Positions 25,916-33,010 of a DNA stretch of 64,000 bases are shown here, piece by piece. The translations under genes and the position numbers were made by a program. The first letter of the stretch is position 1; each line of letters starts with the position of its first letter. The DNA is taken from NCBI RefSeq assembly GCF_003194585.1, contig NZ_QHKZ01000005.1, positions 310,001-374,000 of the forward strand, in the 5' to 3' direction. The notes beneath the pieces are model-generated. The model was not told where the DNA came from, made no database searches, and was given only the letters and a program-made list of their open reading frames with translations. Origin of the DNA: Nocardioides daejeonensis (lineage in GTDB: Bacteria; Actinomycetota; Actinomycetes; Propionibacteriales; Nocardioidaceae).

Positions 25916-27370
25916 TCAGGGGGTGGTGGCGGCGTGCCGGCCCGCGCGGCGGCCGAAGAAGGAGCCCTCGCCGAGTTGGGTGCCGGTGGAGTAGCCCTTG
26001 GCGTCCTGGGCGATGTTGGAGGCGCAGGCGCCGGCGGCGTACAGGCCCGGAATCACCTGGCGGCCGTCGTCGAGCACCCGGCCGTCGAGGTCGGTGACCA
26101 GCCCGCCCATCGTGAAGCCGGCGTAGAGAGCCTTGCCGAGGGTGAGGTCGTAGGCCCCCCACGGGCCCTGGTCCTGGGGAGCCAGCCAGGCGGGCTGCTT
26201 GTGGAAGTCGGGGTCCTCGCCGCGGGCGGCATTCTCGTTGTAACGCTCCAGCGTCGCTGCCAGCGCGCCTTCGGGGATGCCCAGCGACTGCTCCATCTCC
26301 GCCACGGTCTCCCAGCCGTCGATGAAGGGGGCGAGCGGGAAGTCCGGGTGCTCGATGTGTGCGCTGTCGACGATGAGGTACGCCGCATGGTCGGGCTGCT
26401 CCATCACGAAGCCGGAGGTTCGGGCGTGGTAGGAGTCCTCGGCTACGAATCGCTGCCCCAGCTTGTTGACCACCAGCCCCTTCACCAGCTGTGCCGGCGG
26501 ATAGAACGGCGCGGTGATGAACGCCTCCTCCATGAACGCCGTAGCGCCGCCGACCGACTGGCCGAGCCGGATGCCGAGCCCGTCGTCATAGGTGGAGCCG
26601 AGCACGAAGGGCTTCTCCGCCAGGTTCGGCGTGTACGCCGCGACCATCTCCTTGTTCATCACGAATCCGCCGGCCGCCAGCACCACCGCACGGGTCCGGA
26701 CATATCCCGACTCGTCGAAGCGCCGCCAGCGCAGGCCGATCACCCGCCCGGATTCGTCGGTCACCATGGCCTGCGCGCCGGTCTCGTAGCGGACCTCGGC
26801 AGTGGTCTCCGCGAGCCTGTCGCGGAGCAGGTCCATCACCAGCTTGGTGCCTTCGGTGTCGCCGGCGACGGGCACCTTGTGGCCCCGGGGGGCGGGAACG
26901 GCCTGCTCCAGGAACGGCCAGACCTTCTCGTTGCCGGTGTACATCAGCCCCTCGGTGCCGGGCTGGATGACCGCTTTCCTGTCGTAGTAGCTCCGCTCGA
27001 ACTCGAAGCCGAGAGCCTCCAGCCAGGTGAAGTGCTCGACGCTGCCCTCGCAGTAGGCGCGGATCTTGTCGGCGTCCGGGTCGCGCGAGACCGCGGTCAG
27101 GTAACGCATCATCTCCTCGACGCTGTCCTCGTGGCCGGTCGCCTGCTGCACCGCGGTGCCGCCACCGAGATAGAAGGCTCCGCCACTCATTGAGGAGGTG
27201 CCACCGTGGACCGCCGCCCGCTCGAGGAGCAGTACCCGTGCTCCGGACCGGGCGGCCTCCAGGGCCGCGCAGCCGCCGGAGATGCCGAAGCCGACGACCA
27301 CGACGTCGTACTCCTCGGCGTCGGCGGGGAGGGCGCTGGATGGCAGGACTTCGGGGAGCTCGGTGGTCAT
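25916..27370 (-). CDS. FAD-dependent 3-ketosteroid-dehydrogenase / fumarate-reductase-like flavoprotein
   Basis: The product is 484 residues. It opens with an FAD dinucleotide fold (VVVVGFGISGGCAALEAA at about 23-40) and has the HGGTSSMSGGAFYLGGG segment of the KstD/fumarate-reductase superfamily. It ends with GLYAAGACASNIAQDAKGYSTGTQLGEGSFFGRRAG, the C-terminal FAD contact. The central cap fits 3-ketosteroid dehydrogenases or other enone reductases. A palindrome of KstR type lies 15 to 42 bases upstream of the ATG, which supports a steroid-linked role. The exact substrate and dehydrogenase direction (delta-1 or delta-4) cannot be read. Confidence 0.83.
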   Translation of the reverse strand: MTTELPEVLPSSALPADAEEYDVVVVGFGISGGCAALEAARSGARVLLLERAAVHGGTSSMSGGAFYLGGGTAVQQATGHEDSVEEMMRYLTAVSRDPDADKIRAYCEGSVEHFTWLEALGFEFERSYYDRKAVIQPGTEGLMYTGNEKVWPFLEQAVPAPRGHKVPVAGDTEGTKLVMDLLRDRLAETTAEVRYETGAQAMVTDESGRVIGLRWRRFDESGYVRTRAVVLAAGGFVMNKEMVAAYTPNLAEKPFVLGSTYDDGLGIRLGQSVGGATAFMEEAFITAPFYPPAQLVKGLVVNKLGQRFVAEDSYHARTSGFVMEQPDHAAYLIVDSAHIEHPDFPLAPFIDGWETVAEMEQSLGIPEGALAATLERYNENAARGEDPDFHKQPAWLAPQDQGPWGAYDLTLGKALYAGFTMGGLVTDLDGRVLDDGRQVIPGLYAAGACASNIAQDAKGYSTGTQLGEGSFFGRRAGRHAATTP

Positions 27371-27384
27371 GGCGACAGGCTAGG

Positions 27385-27412
27385 CAATATCTAGAACAAG
27401 TTCTAGATATTG
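27385..27412. promoter_or_regulatory. 28-bp perfect palindrome matching KstR-type operator
   Basis: Two perfect 13-base arms (CAATATCTAGAAC at 27385-27397 and its complement at 27400-27412) flank AA. The 14-bp core at 27392-27405, TAGAACAAGTTCTA, fits the published KstR consensus TnnAACnnGTTnnA from mycobacterial and rhodococcal cholesterol genes. It lies between the flavoprotein (minus) and the antiporter (plus), so it could affect both. The AT content is far above the surrounding DNA. Binding by a KstR homologue is inferred; none is encoded in this window. Confidence 0.8.
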
Positions 27413-27457
27413 CGGCCGGTAGAATTCACGACGACCCTCACGACCTGGACGGTGCAC

Positions 27458-28966
27458 TTGACCTTCGACCTTCATCAGCTGGACGAGTTCCTGCTGCTGG
27501 GGTCCGTGGTCACCCTGGTCGCCATCCTTGCGGTGCGGGTCACCGCTGGTGCCGGTCTGCCCAGCCTCCTGGTCTATCTGTTCATCGGTGTCGCGCTCGG
27601 CGACGGTGGCCTCGGAATCAGGTTCGACGATGCCGAACTCGCCCACGCGCTCGGCTTCGCGGCCCTCGTGCTGATCCTCGCGGAGGGTGGCATCACCACC
27701 AAGTGGTCGGAGATCCGACCACTCATCCGCATGGGTACGGCGCTCGCCACGATCGGGGTCCTGGTGAGCGTCTCGGTGGTGGCGGTCCTCGCTCACTACC
27801 TGCTCGGCTTCTCGTGGCAGCTGTCGATCCTGCTCGGCGCTGTCTGCTCGCCGACCGACGCCGCGGCGGTCTTCTCCGTGCTCCGCGTCGTGCCTCTGCC
27901 CCGGCGCATCTCCGGCACGCTGGAGGCGGAGTCCGGCTTGAACGATGCTCCGACCGTGGTGCTGGTCTCGCTGGTCGCGAGCGGCGCCTTCGCCGAGAAG
28001 AGCATCGTCTGGGTCGCCGCGATCATCAGCTACGAGTTGATCGTCGGCGCCCTGCTCGGCGCGCTCGTCGGGTACGCCGGGGCCTGGCTCATGCGTCGCG
28101 TCGCGCTGCCCGCGCCCGGCCTGTATCCGCTCGCCATCTTCTCCCTGGCGGTCGGCTCCTATGCCTCCGGCGCAGCGGTCCATGCCAGCGGCTTCGCCGC
28201 CGTCTACGTGGCGACGCTGATCCTCGGCAACTCCGACCTGCCGCACCGAGGCGCCACTCGTTCCTTCGTCGAGGGCATCGCCTGGTTGGCGCAGATCGGG
28301 CTCTTCGTGATGCTCGGCCTGCTGCTCTCGCCCGAACGGATCAGCCTGAGCGTCGTCGGCCTGGCCCTGGCCGCCGGGATGCTGTTGACCTTCGTGGCCC
28401 GGCCGCTCTCGGTCCTGGTCAGCGCCATCGCCCAGCCGATGCGGATCGCCGATCTGACGTTCATCTCCTGGGCGGGGTTGCGTGGCGCGGTGCCTATCGT
28501 GCTCACCACGATTCCGTTGGCCGAAGGGGTGGACGACGCCGAGCGGCTCTTCGACATCGTCTTCGTGATGGTGGTGGTGTGGACGCTGCTGACCGGACCG
28601 ACCCTGCCGATCACGGCACGCTGGCTCGGCCTGACCGGACCCACGCACCAGCCTGAGCTCGACGTCGAAGCAGCACCGCTGGAGCGCATCGCCGCCGATC
28701 TGTTGCAAGTGCGGATCGGCGTCGACTCACGGATGCACGGGGTCGAGGTGGGGGAGTTGCGCCTGCCCCACGGGGCCTCGGTGGCCCTGGTCATCCGGGA
28801 CGGCGAGACGATGGTGCCCGAGCGGCGTACCGTGTTGCGGAGAGGTGACGACCTGCTGGTGGTCACGCCGCGGAAGCTGCGCTCGCTGACCGACCGGCGA
28901 CTCGCGGAGGTCTCCCAGGGTGGTCGCCTGGCGCACTGGTTGCGCGGCGACCCGGAGCCCGAGTAG
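27458..28966 (+). CDS. K+/H+ (or Na+/H+) antiporter, CPA family, with RCK_C domain
   Basis: The product is about 502 residues. The start is uncertain: TTG 27458 gives MTFDLHQLDEFLLLG; GTG 27452 or an earlier TTG at 27410 inside the palindrome are alternatives. About 12 or 13 membrane helices fill residues 10-390, with the typical DAAAVFSVLR and GTLEAESGLNDAPTV segments of NhaP-like antiporters. A C-terminal RCK_C (TrkA-C) regulatory domain follows (LLQVRIGVDSRMHGVEVGEL ... RGDDLLVV). It exchanges monovalent cations for protons at the membrane. It is tail-to-tail with the LytR_C gene, only 12 bases away. Confidence 0.88.
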   Translation: MTFDLHQLDEFLLLGSVVTLVAILAVRVTAGAGLPSLLVYLFIGVALGDGGLGIRFDDAELAHALGFAALVLILAEGGITTKWSEIRPLIRMGTALATIGVLVSVSVVAVLAHYLLGFSWQLSILLGAVCSPTDAAAVFSVLRVVPLPRRISGTLEAESGLNDAPTVVLVSLVASGAFAEKSIVWVAAIISYELIVGALLGALVGYAGAWLMRRVALPAPGLYPLAIFSLAVGSYASGAAVHASGFAAVYVATLILGNSDLPHRGATRSFVEGIAWLAQIGLFVMLGLLLSPERISLSVVGLALAAGMLLTFVARPLSVLVSAIAQPMRIADLTFISWAGLRGAVPIVLTTIPLAEGVDDAERLFDIVFVMVVVWTLLTGPTLPITARWLGLTGPTHQPELDVEAAPLERIAADLLQVRIGVDSRMHGVEVGELRLPHGASVALVIRDGETMVPERRTVLRRGDDLLVVTPRKLRSLTDRRLAEVSQGGRLAHWLRGDPEPE

Positions 28967-28978
28967 AGATCGCCCGGC

Positions 28979-29497
28979 TCAGGTCACCGGCGGGCTGCAG
29001 AAGCTGGCCGCGGACTGAGCGGTCACCGAGGCGGGCGCGTCCTTCGGCATCGGCTGGATCTTCGGTCCGATCACGACGACGACCCCGATGCCGGGCAGGG
29101 TCTTGTCGGTGACGATCTTCGTGGCAGGACCGAACTGCTTCGCGACCAGCTCGGCGGCCGGATTGTCCTTGGAGTCGGTCCACACCTGCACGAAGGCGAC
29201 CTCGGGTGCCTTCACGTTGCCGGAGTTGCCCGGCGCGAAGCCGCGTTCGATCAGCTCTTGCATCGTCTTGCTCGCCATGCCGGCCCGGCCGCTGGCGTTG
29301 TAGACACTGACGGTGACCTCCTGCGGGCCCACCTTGGTGCCGGCGGAGATCTGCCGGGTCTCGCACGCTGGCTCGGGGTCGGCGACCAGGGACTGGTCCG
29401 GCACCGGAGCCGTCACCGCGCGCATCCCGAAGAAGAGGGCGAAGACACAGAGCGCGGCGAGCACACCCATCGTCAGGGTCTGGTGTTGACGCTGCAC
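28979..29497 (-). CDS. LytR C-terminal domain (LytR_C) membrane protein
   Basis: The product is 172 residues. One helix at about 9-27 anchors it outside. After a linker with a Cys, the VTVSVYNASGRAGMASKTMQEL segment and later VVVVIGPKI strand are the LytR_C domain (about 60-150). LytR_C is usually attached to LytR-CpsA-Psr ligases that attach glycopolymers to peptidoglycan; here it stands without the ligase, a common small actinobacterial protein of unknown role. It probably shares a transcript with the VapB-like gene behind it. Confidence 0.8.
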   Translation of the reverse strand: MQRQHQTLTMGVLAALCVFALFFGMRAVTAPVPDQSLVADPEPACETRQISAGTKVGPQEVTVSVYNASGRAGMASKTMQELIERGFAPGNSGNVKAPEVAFVQVWTDSKDNPAAELVAKQFGPATKIVTDKTLPGIGVVVVIGPKIQPMPKDAPASVTAQSAASFCSPPVT

Positions 29498-29501
29498 GGG
29501 G

Positions 29502-29798
29502 TCAGCCCTCCCACTCGTACACGCGGGCGTGGAGCACCTTGCGCTGGTGGAGCGCGGCGCGCAGTGCCCGATGTAGCCCGTCCTCCAGGTAGAGATCGCC
29601 GCGCCAGCGCACGACGTGGGCGAACAGGTCGCCGTAGAACGTCGACTCCTCGGCCAGCAGCGAGTCGAGGTGGAGCGTGTCCTTCACCGTCACCAGCTGG
29701 TCGAGACGGACCTGCGTCGGCGCGACCTGGGCCCAGGCGGCCGAGGTCATGTGGTGATCCGGGTAGGGACGCCCGGTGCCGATGCGCTTGAAGATCAC
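29502..29798 (-). CDS. small conserved protein annotated in actinobacteria as VapB-like antitoxin
   Basis: The product is 98 residues from GTG 29798 (MIFKRIGTGRPYPDHHMTS). It is rich in aromatic and basic residues, with VRLDQLVTVKDTLHLDSLL and GDLYLEDGLHRALRAALHQRKVLHARVYEWEG. I recall that proteins like this, next to LytR_C genes, are labelled type II antitoxin VapB family, but no PIN-domain toxin is nearby, so a toxin-antitoxin role is doubtful. It is divergent from the HerA-like gene, with 57 bases between starts. The GTG lacks a good ribosome site; ATG at residue 17 is an alternative. Confidence 0.65.
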   Translation of the reverse strand: MIFKRIGTGRPYPDHHMTSAAWAQVAPTQVRLDQLVTVKDTLHLDSLLAEESTFYGDLFAHVVRWRGDLYLEDGLHRALRAALHQRKVLHARVYEWEG

Positions 29799-29843
29799 CC
29801 GCAGGAGTCTACTGGGGCGCCGCTGAGCGGGAGCCCGCTCGTC

Positions 29844-29849
29844 TACGCT
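29844..29849 (+). promoter_or_regulatory. -10 element for leaderless HerA-like mRNA
   Basis: TACGCT (29844-29849) lies six bases before ATG 29856. This spacing places transcription start at the start codon. No ribosome site lies ahead of the ATG, which agrees. Confidence 0.55.
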
Positions 29850-29855
29850 CCGACC

Positions 29856-31460
29856 ATGACCGACACCCAGGCGGAGCAGGCGACTCCAGAACAGCATCCG
29901 ATCCAGGCGGCGATCGCGCCCGGCTACCGGTTCGACCAGGCGGTGGTCGAGCTCGGGGCGCTCATGGTCGACGCCGAGACGGTCACCGACACGGCGATCC
30001 GGATCCCGCTGGCGATGTTCAACCGGCATGGACTCGTCGCCGGGGCGACCGGAACCGGCAAGACGAAGACGCTGCAGGTGCTGGCCGAGCAGCTGAGCGC
30101 TGCCGGCGTCGCGGTCTTCGCGGCCGATATCAAGGGCGATCTCTCCGGCCTGGGCATGCCGGGTGAGCAGAGCGACAAGATCGTCGCGCGGGCGGCGGGA
30201 GTCGGCCAGCAGTGGCAGCCGACCGGTTTCCCGGTGGAGTTCCTGGCGCTGGGCGGTCGTGGCGTCGGTACGCCGCTGCGGGTGACCATGAGCTCCTTCG
30301 GGCCGCTCCTGCTCTCCAAGGTGCTCGGCCTCAACGCCACCCAGGAGTCGTCGTTGGGCCTGGTCTTCCACTACGCGGACAAGGCCGGTCTGCCGTTGCT
30401 CGACCTCGCGGACCTACGCGCGGTCGTCCAGCACCTGACCAGTCCGGAGGGCAAGCCGGAGCTCAAGGAGCTCGGCGGCCTCTCCTCAGCGACGGCCGGA
30501 GTGATCCTGCGTGAGCTGATCGCCTTCGCCGATCAGGGCGCCGACGCGTTCTTCGGGGAGCCGGAGTTCGACTCGGCCGACCTGCTCCGGATCGACACGG
30601 ACGGTCGCGGTGTCATCTCCCTGCTGGAGCTGCCGGACCTCGCCGACCGCCCCGCGGTCTTCTCCACCTTCCTGATGTGGCTGCTGGCCGACCTCTTCCA
30701 CGACCTCCCCGAGGTCGGCGACCTCGACAAGCCCAAGCTGGTCTTCTTCTTCGACGAGGCGCACCTCCTCTTCAAGGACGCCTCCAAGGAGTTCCTGGCG
30801 CAGATCGCCCAGACAGTGCGTCTGATCCGCTCCAAGGGCGTCGGCGTCTTCTTCGTCACCCAGTCGCCGACGGACGTGCCGGACGACGTGCTCGCACAGC
30901 TCGGCTCCCGCGTGCAGCACCAGTTGCGTGCCCACACCCCCAACGACGCCAAGGCCCTCAAGCAGACCGTCAACACCTACCCGCACCCGGCGTACGCCGA
31001 CCTCGGCCAGGTGCTGACCTCGCTCGGGATCGGCGAGGCGGTGGTGACGGTGATGAGCGACAAGGGCGCCCCGACCCCGGTCGCCTGGACACGGCTGCGG
31101 GCACCGGAGTCGTTGATGGCGCCCGCCGACGCCGCGTGGATGGACGCACGGGTGAGCTCCTCGCCGCTGCATGCCAGGTACGCCGACGCCATCGATCGTG
31201 AGTCCGCCCACGAGATCCTGGCGCAGCGCCTCGAGAAGGGCGCGGAGAAGGCCGCGGAGGAGAAGGCGAAGTCGGCCGACGACGGATTGGAGCCGCATCA
31301 GCGCGAGGCCGAGAAGCTCTCGAAGCGGCGTACTCCGACTCAGCGGAAACCCGAGAAGGACATCGTGGAGAAGGTCGTAGAGTCCGGCGCATTCAAGGAC
31401 TTCATGCGGACGGCTGCGCGCGAGATCGCGCGGGGCATGTTCAAGACAGGACGACGATGA
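29856..31460 (+). CDS. HerA/DUF853-type ATPase (YjgR-like)
   Basis: The product is 534 residues. Walker A is GATGTGKT at 63-70 and Walker B is in LVFFFDEAHLLF. The GVGVFFVTQSPTDVPDDVLAQLGSR segment is the sensor region of HerA/FtsK-like hexameric ATPases. It matches the DUF853 proteins related to E. coli YjgR. Unlike true HerA helicases there is no NurA nuclease next to it. The role is unclear, perhaps DNA or protein handling. The C-terminus is Lys/Glu-rich with basic end (AAREIARGMFKTGRR). Its stop overlaps the SnoaL-like gene. Confidence 0.85.
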   Translation: MTDTQAEQATPEQHPIQAAIAPGYRFDQAVVELGALMVDAETVTDTAIRIPLAMFNRHGLVAGATGTGKTKTLQVLAEQLSAAGVAVFAADIKGDLSGLGMPGEQSDKIVARAAGVGQQWQPTGFPVEFLALGGRGVGTPLRVTMSSFGPLLLSKVLGLNATQESSLGLVFHYADKAGLPLLDLADLRAVVQHLTSPEGKPELKELGGLSSATAGVILRELIAFADQGADAFFGEPEFDSADLLRIDTDGRGVISLLELPDLADRPAVFSTFLMWLLADLFHDLPEVGDLDKPKLVFFFDEAHLLFKDASKEFLAQIAQTVRLIRSKGVGVFFVTQSPTDVPDDVLAQLGSRVQHQLRAHTPNDAKALKQTVNTYPHPAYADLGQVLTSLGIGEAVVTVMSDKGAPTPVAWTRLRAPESLMAPADAAWMDARVSSSPLHARYADAIDRESAHEILAQRLEKGAEKAAEEKAKSADDGLEPHQREAEKLSKRRTPTQRKPEKDIVEKVVESGAFKDFMRTAAREIARGMFKTGRR

Positions 31461-31891
31461 CCGACTTCGAGGCGATCCACGAGATCAGCCAGCTCAAGTA
31501 CCGCTACCTGCGCGCCTTCGACACCAAGGACTGGGAGCTGTTCCAGTCCTGCTTCGCCCCGGAAGCGACCTGCGCGTACGGCGGCCTCGACTTCGCGAAC
31601 GTCACGGACCTGATGGCCTACATGCACAAGAACGTCCGCGAGGGCATGTCGACCATGCATCACGTGCACCACCCGGAGATCGAGGTCGACGGCGACACGG
31701 CCACCGGCACCTGGTACCTCACCGACAAGGTGATGTACCCCAAGTACGACTACGCGCTTGAGGGCACCGCCTTCTACGCCGACCGCTACCGCCGCACCGA
31801 GGACGGTTGGAAGATCACCCACACCGGCTACACGCGGGTGTGGGAGGCGACCTGGAAGCCTTCCGAGTTGCCCAGCTGGAAGCTCCAGTAG
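31457..31891 (+). CDS. SnoaL-like / NTF2-fold protein
   Basis: The product is 144 residues with ATGA overlap to the HerA-like gene. It begins with IHEISQLKYRYLRAFDTKDWELFQSCFAPEATC, the characteristic helix pair of SnoaL_4-type NTF2-fold proteins, and has a central beta-sheet with MHHVHHPEIEVDGDTATGTWYLTDK. Relatives include dehydratases and steroid-related enzymes. The His and Asp positions suggest a hydrophobic-pocket enzyme. No reaction can be assigned, and its coupling to an ATPase is odd. Confidence 0.78.
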   Translation: MTDFEAIHEISQLKYRYLRAFDTKDWELFQSCFAPEATCAYGGLDFANVTDLMAYMHKNVREGMSTMHHVHHPEIEVDGDTATGTWYLTDKVMYPKYDYALEGTAFYADRYRRTEDGWKITHTGYTRVWEATWKPSELPSWKLQ

Positions 31892-32117
31892 CTTCGGGGT
31901 TGGCCGGGCTGGCGGTCGTCGTCAGCTGTACGGATCCCCTGACCGGAACCTCTCAGGGTTACCGGTGGGCAATCACCCTGGGGAAGGAGCAGGTGCCCTC
32001 CCGAGGGTGAAGCCGACGTCGACGCGGCACTCCTAGCGTGTGACGGAGAACACTCGGCCTCCGCGCCGAGTGACGATCCGTGCCTCTGTTGAGGCCCGCC
32101 AGACGCCAGGAGAACGC

Positions 32118-32939
32118 ATGGCACCCGATTCCGTTGTCGACCATCAACTCAATCTCGTCACTCAAGACGTCCTGACCTGGGGCAGCTGGGGACTGACCTT
32201 CGTCGTTCTCGGCGTTGCCATCCAGATGGGTCGCAGGGAGCGGACCCCGTTCTATGTGCTGATGGTGTTCGCCGCCGGCCTCGGAGCCTTCGCGGAGCCG
32301 ATCTACGACATCTTGATGGCTTTGCACTTCTACTCCACCGACGGGATGTTCACGCACTACACCTCGTTCGACGTGGCTCAGCCGGTCTGGACCCACAGCG
32401 GCTACGTGGTGCTCTACGCCAGCGCGGCGATGGGGATCTCGCGGCTCATGTCGAAGGGCATGCTGACGCGCAACAAGCTCTTCGCCTTCGCGGGGATCGA
32501 GGTCGTCATGTCGTGCGTCTTCGAGATCTACGGCACCAGCATGGACGGCTACACCTATTGGGGGCCGCATGTCTTCCGCATCTTCGAGTACCCGATCGTC
32601 TGCGGTGTCCTCGAGGCGGCTCAGGTGATCACCTTCGCGCTGGCAGCGGCGGTGTTGCGCAAGCACGCCACGCAGACCTGGCACCTGCTTGGCCTGCTCG
32701 TGGTCTTCCCGTGCACCTTCTTCCTGGTCAACGTCGGCGCCGGGTGGCCCACCATGGTCGGCCTGCACCTGGAGGACACCTCGCGCACGATCGTCACCAT
32801 CGGCACGTTGATGAGCTTCGGCCTCGCAGCGGCGGTGGTGCGTCTTGCCGGCGCGATGCTGCCCTACGCGGTTCTCACGCCGGCGCCGGTGCCTGCGTCG
32901 ACGGAGAGTGAACCGCGGGAGGAGCGCACGCTCGTCTGA
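32118..32939 (+). CDS. seven-helix membrane protein, family not recognised
   Basis: The product is 273 residues from ATG 32118 with AGGAG five bases upstream; a GTG at 32040 is in frame but lacks a ribosome site. Seven hydrophobic segments lie at about 23-40, 46-70, 90-110, 118-138, 150-175, 183-205 and 215-238. Charged and aromatic residues sit in or by the helices (AEPIYDILMALHFYSTDG, EIYGTSMDGYTYWGP, FEYPIVCGVLEAAQ), as in a sensor or small-ligand enzyme. The C-terminus is acidic. It is alone, with about 225 bases of non-coding DNA upstream. Confidence 0.7.
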   Translation: MAPDSVVDHQLNLVTQDVLTWGSWGLTFVVLGVAIQMGRRERTPFYVLMVFAAGLGAFAEPIYDILMALHFYSTDGMFTHYTSFDVAQPVWTHSGYVVLYASAAMGISRLMSKGMLTRNKLFAFAGIEVVMSCVFEIYGTSMDGYTYWGPHVFRIFEYPIVCGVLEAAQVITFALAAAVLRKHATQTWHLLGLLVVFPCTFFLVNVGAGWPTMVGLHLEDTSRTIVTIGTLMSFGLAAAVVRLAGAMLPYAVLTPAPVPASTESEPREERTLV

Positions 32940-32951
32940 CCGACGAACACG

Positions 32952-32988
32952 TGAGGCGCCACCGAGCTGGTCGGCCGGTGGCGCCTCA
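32952..32988. terminator. bidirectional hairpin terminator
   Basis: A perfect 13-bp stem (TGAGGCGCCACCG at 32952-32964 with 32976-32988) and an 11-base loop sit between the convergent seven-helix protein and eccC. Confidence 0.7.
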
Positions 32989-33010
32989 GCGCGTCGTGAT
33001 CGTGGTGTCG

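Noticed and set aside
29502..29798. A complete type II toxin-antitoxin system
   Set aside because: Only the VapB-labelled small protein is present; no toxin gene is adjacent.
29856..31460. HerA-NurA or HerA-based phage defence island
   Set aside because: No NurA, SIR2, DUF4297 or other effector is adjacent; the neighbours are a SnoaL-like gene and a LytR_C gene.
31892..32117. Riboswitch or small RNA in the gap before the seven-helix gene
   Set aside because: Only a weak six-base inverted repeat (CAGGGT/ACCCTG) is visible; no known RNA core was recognised.
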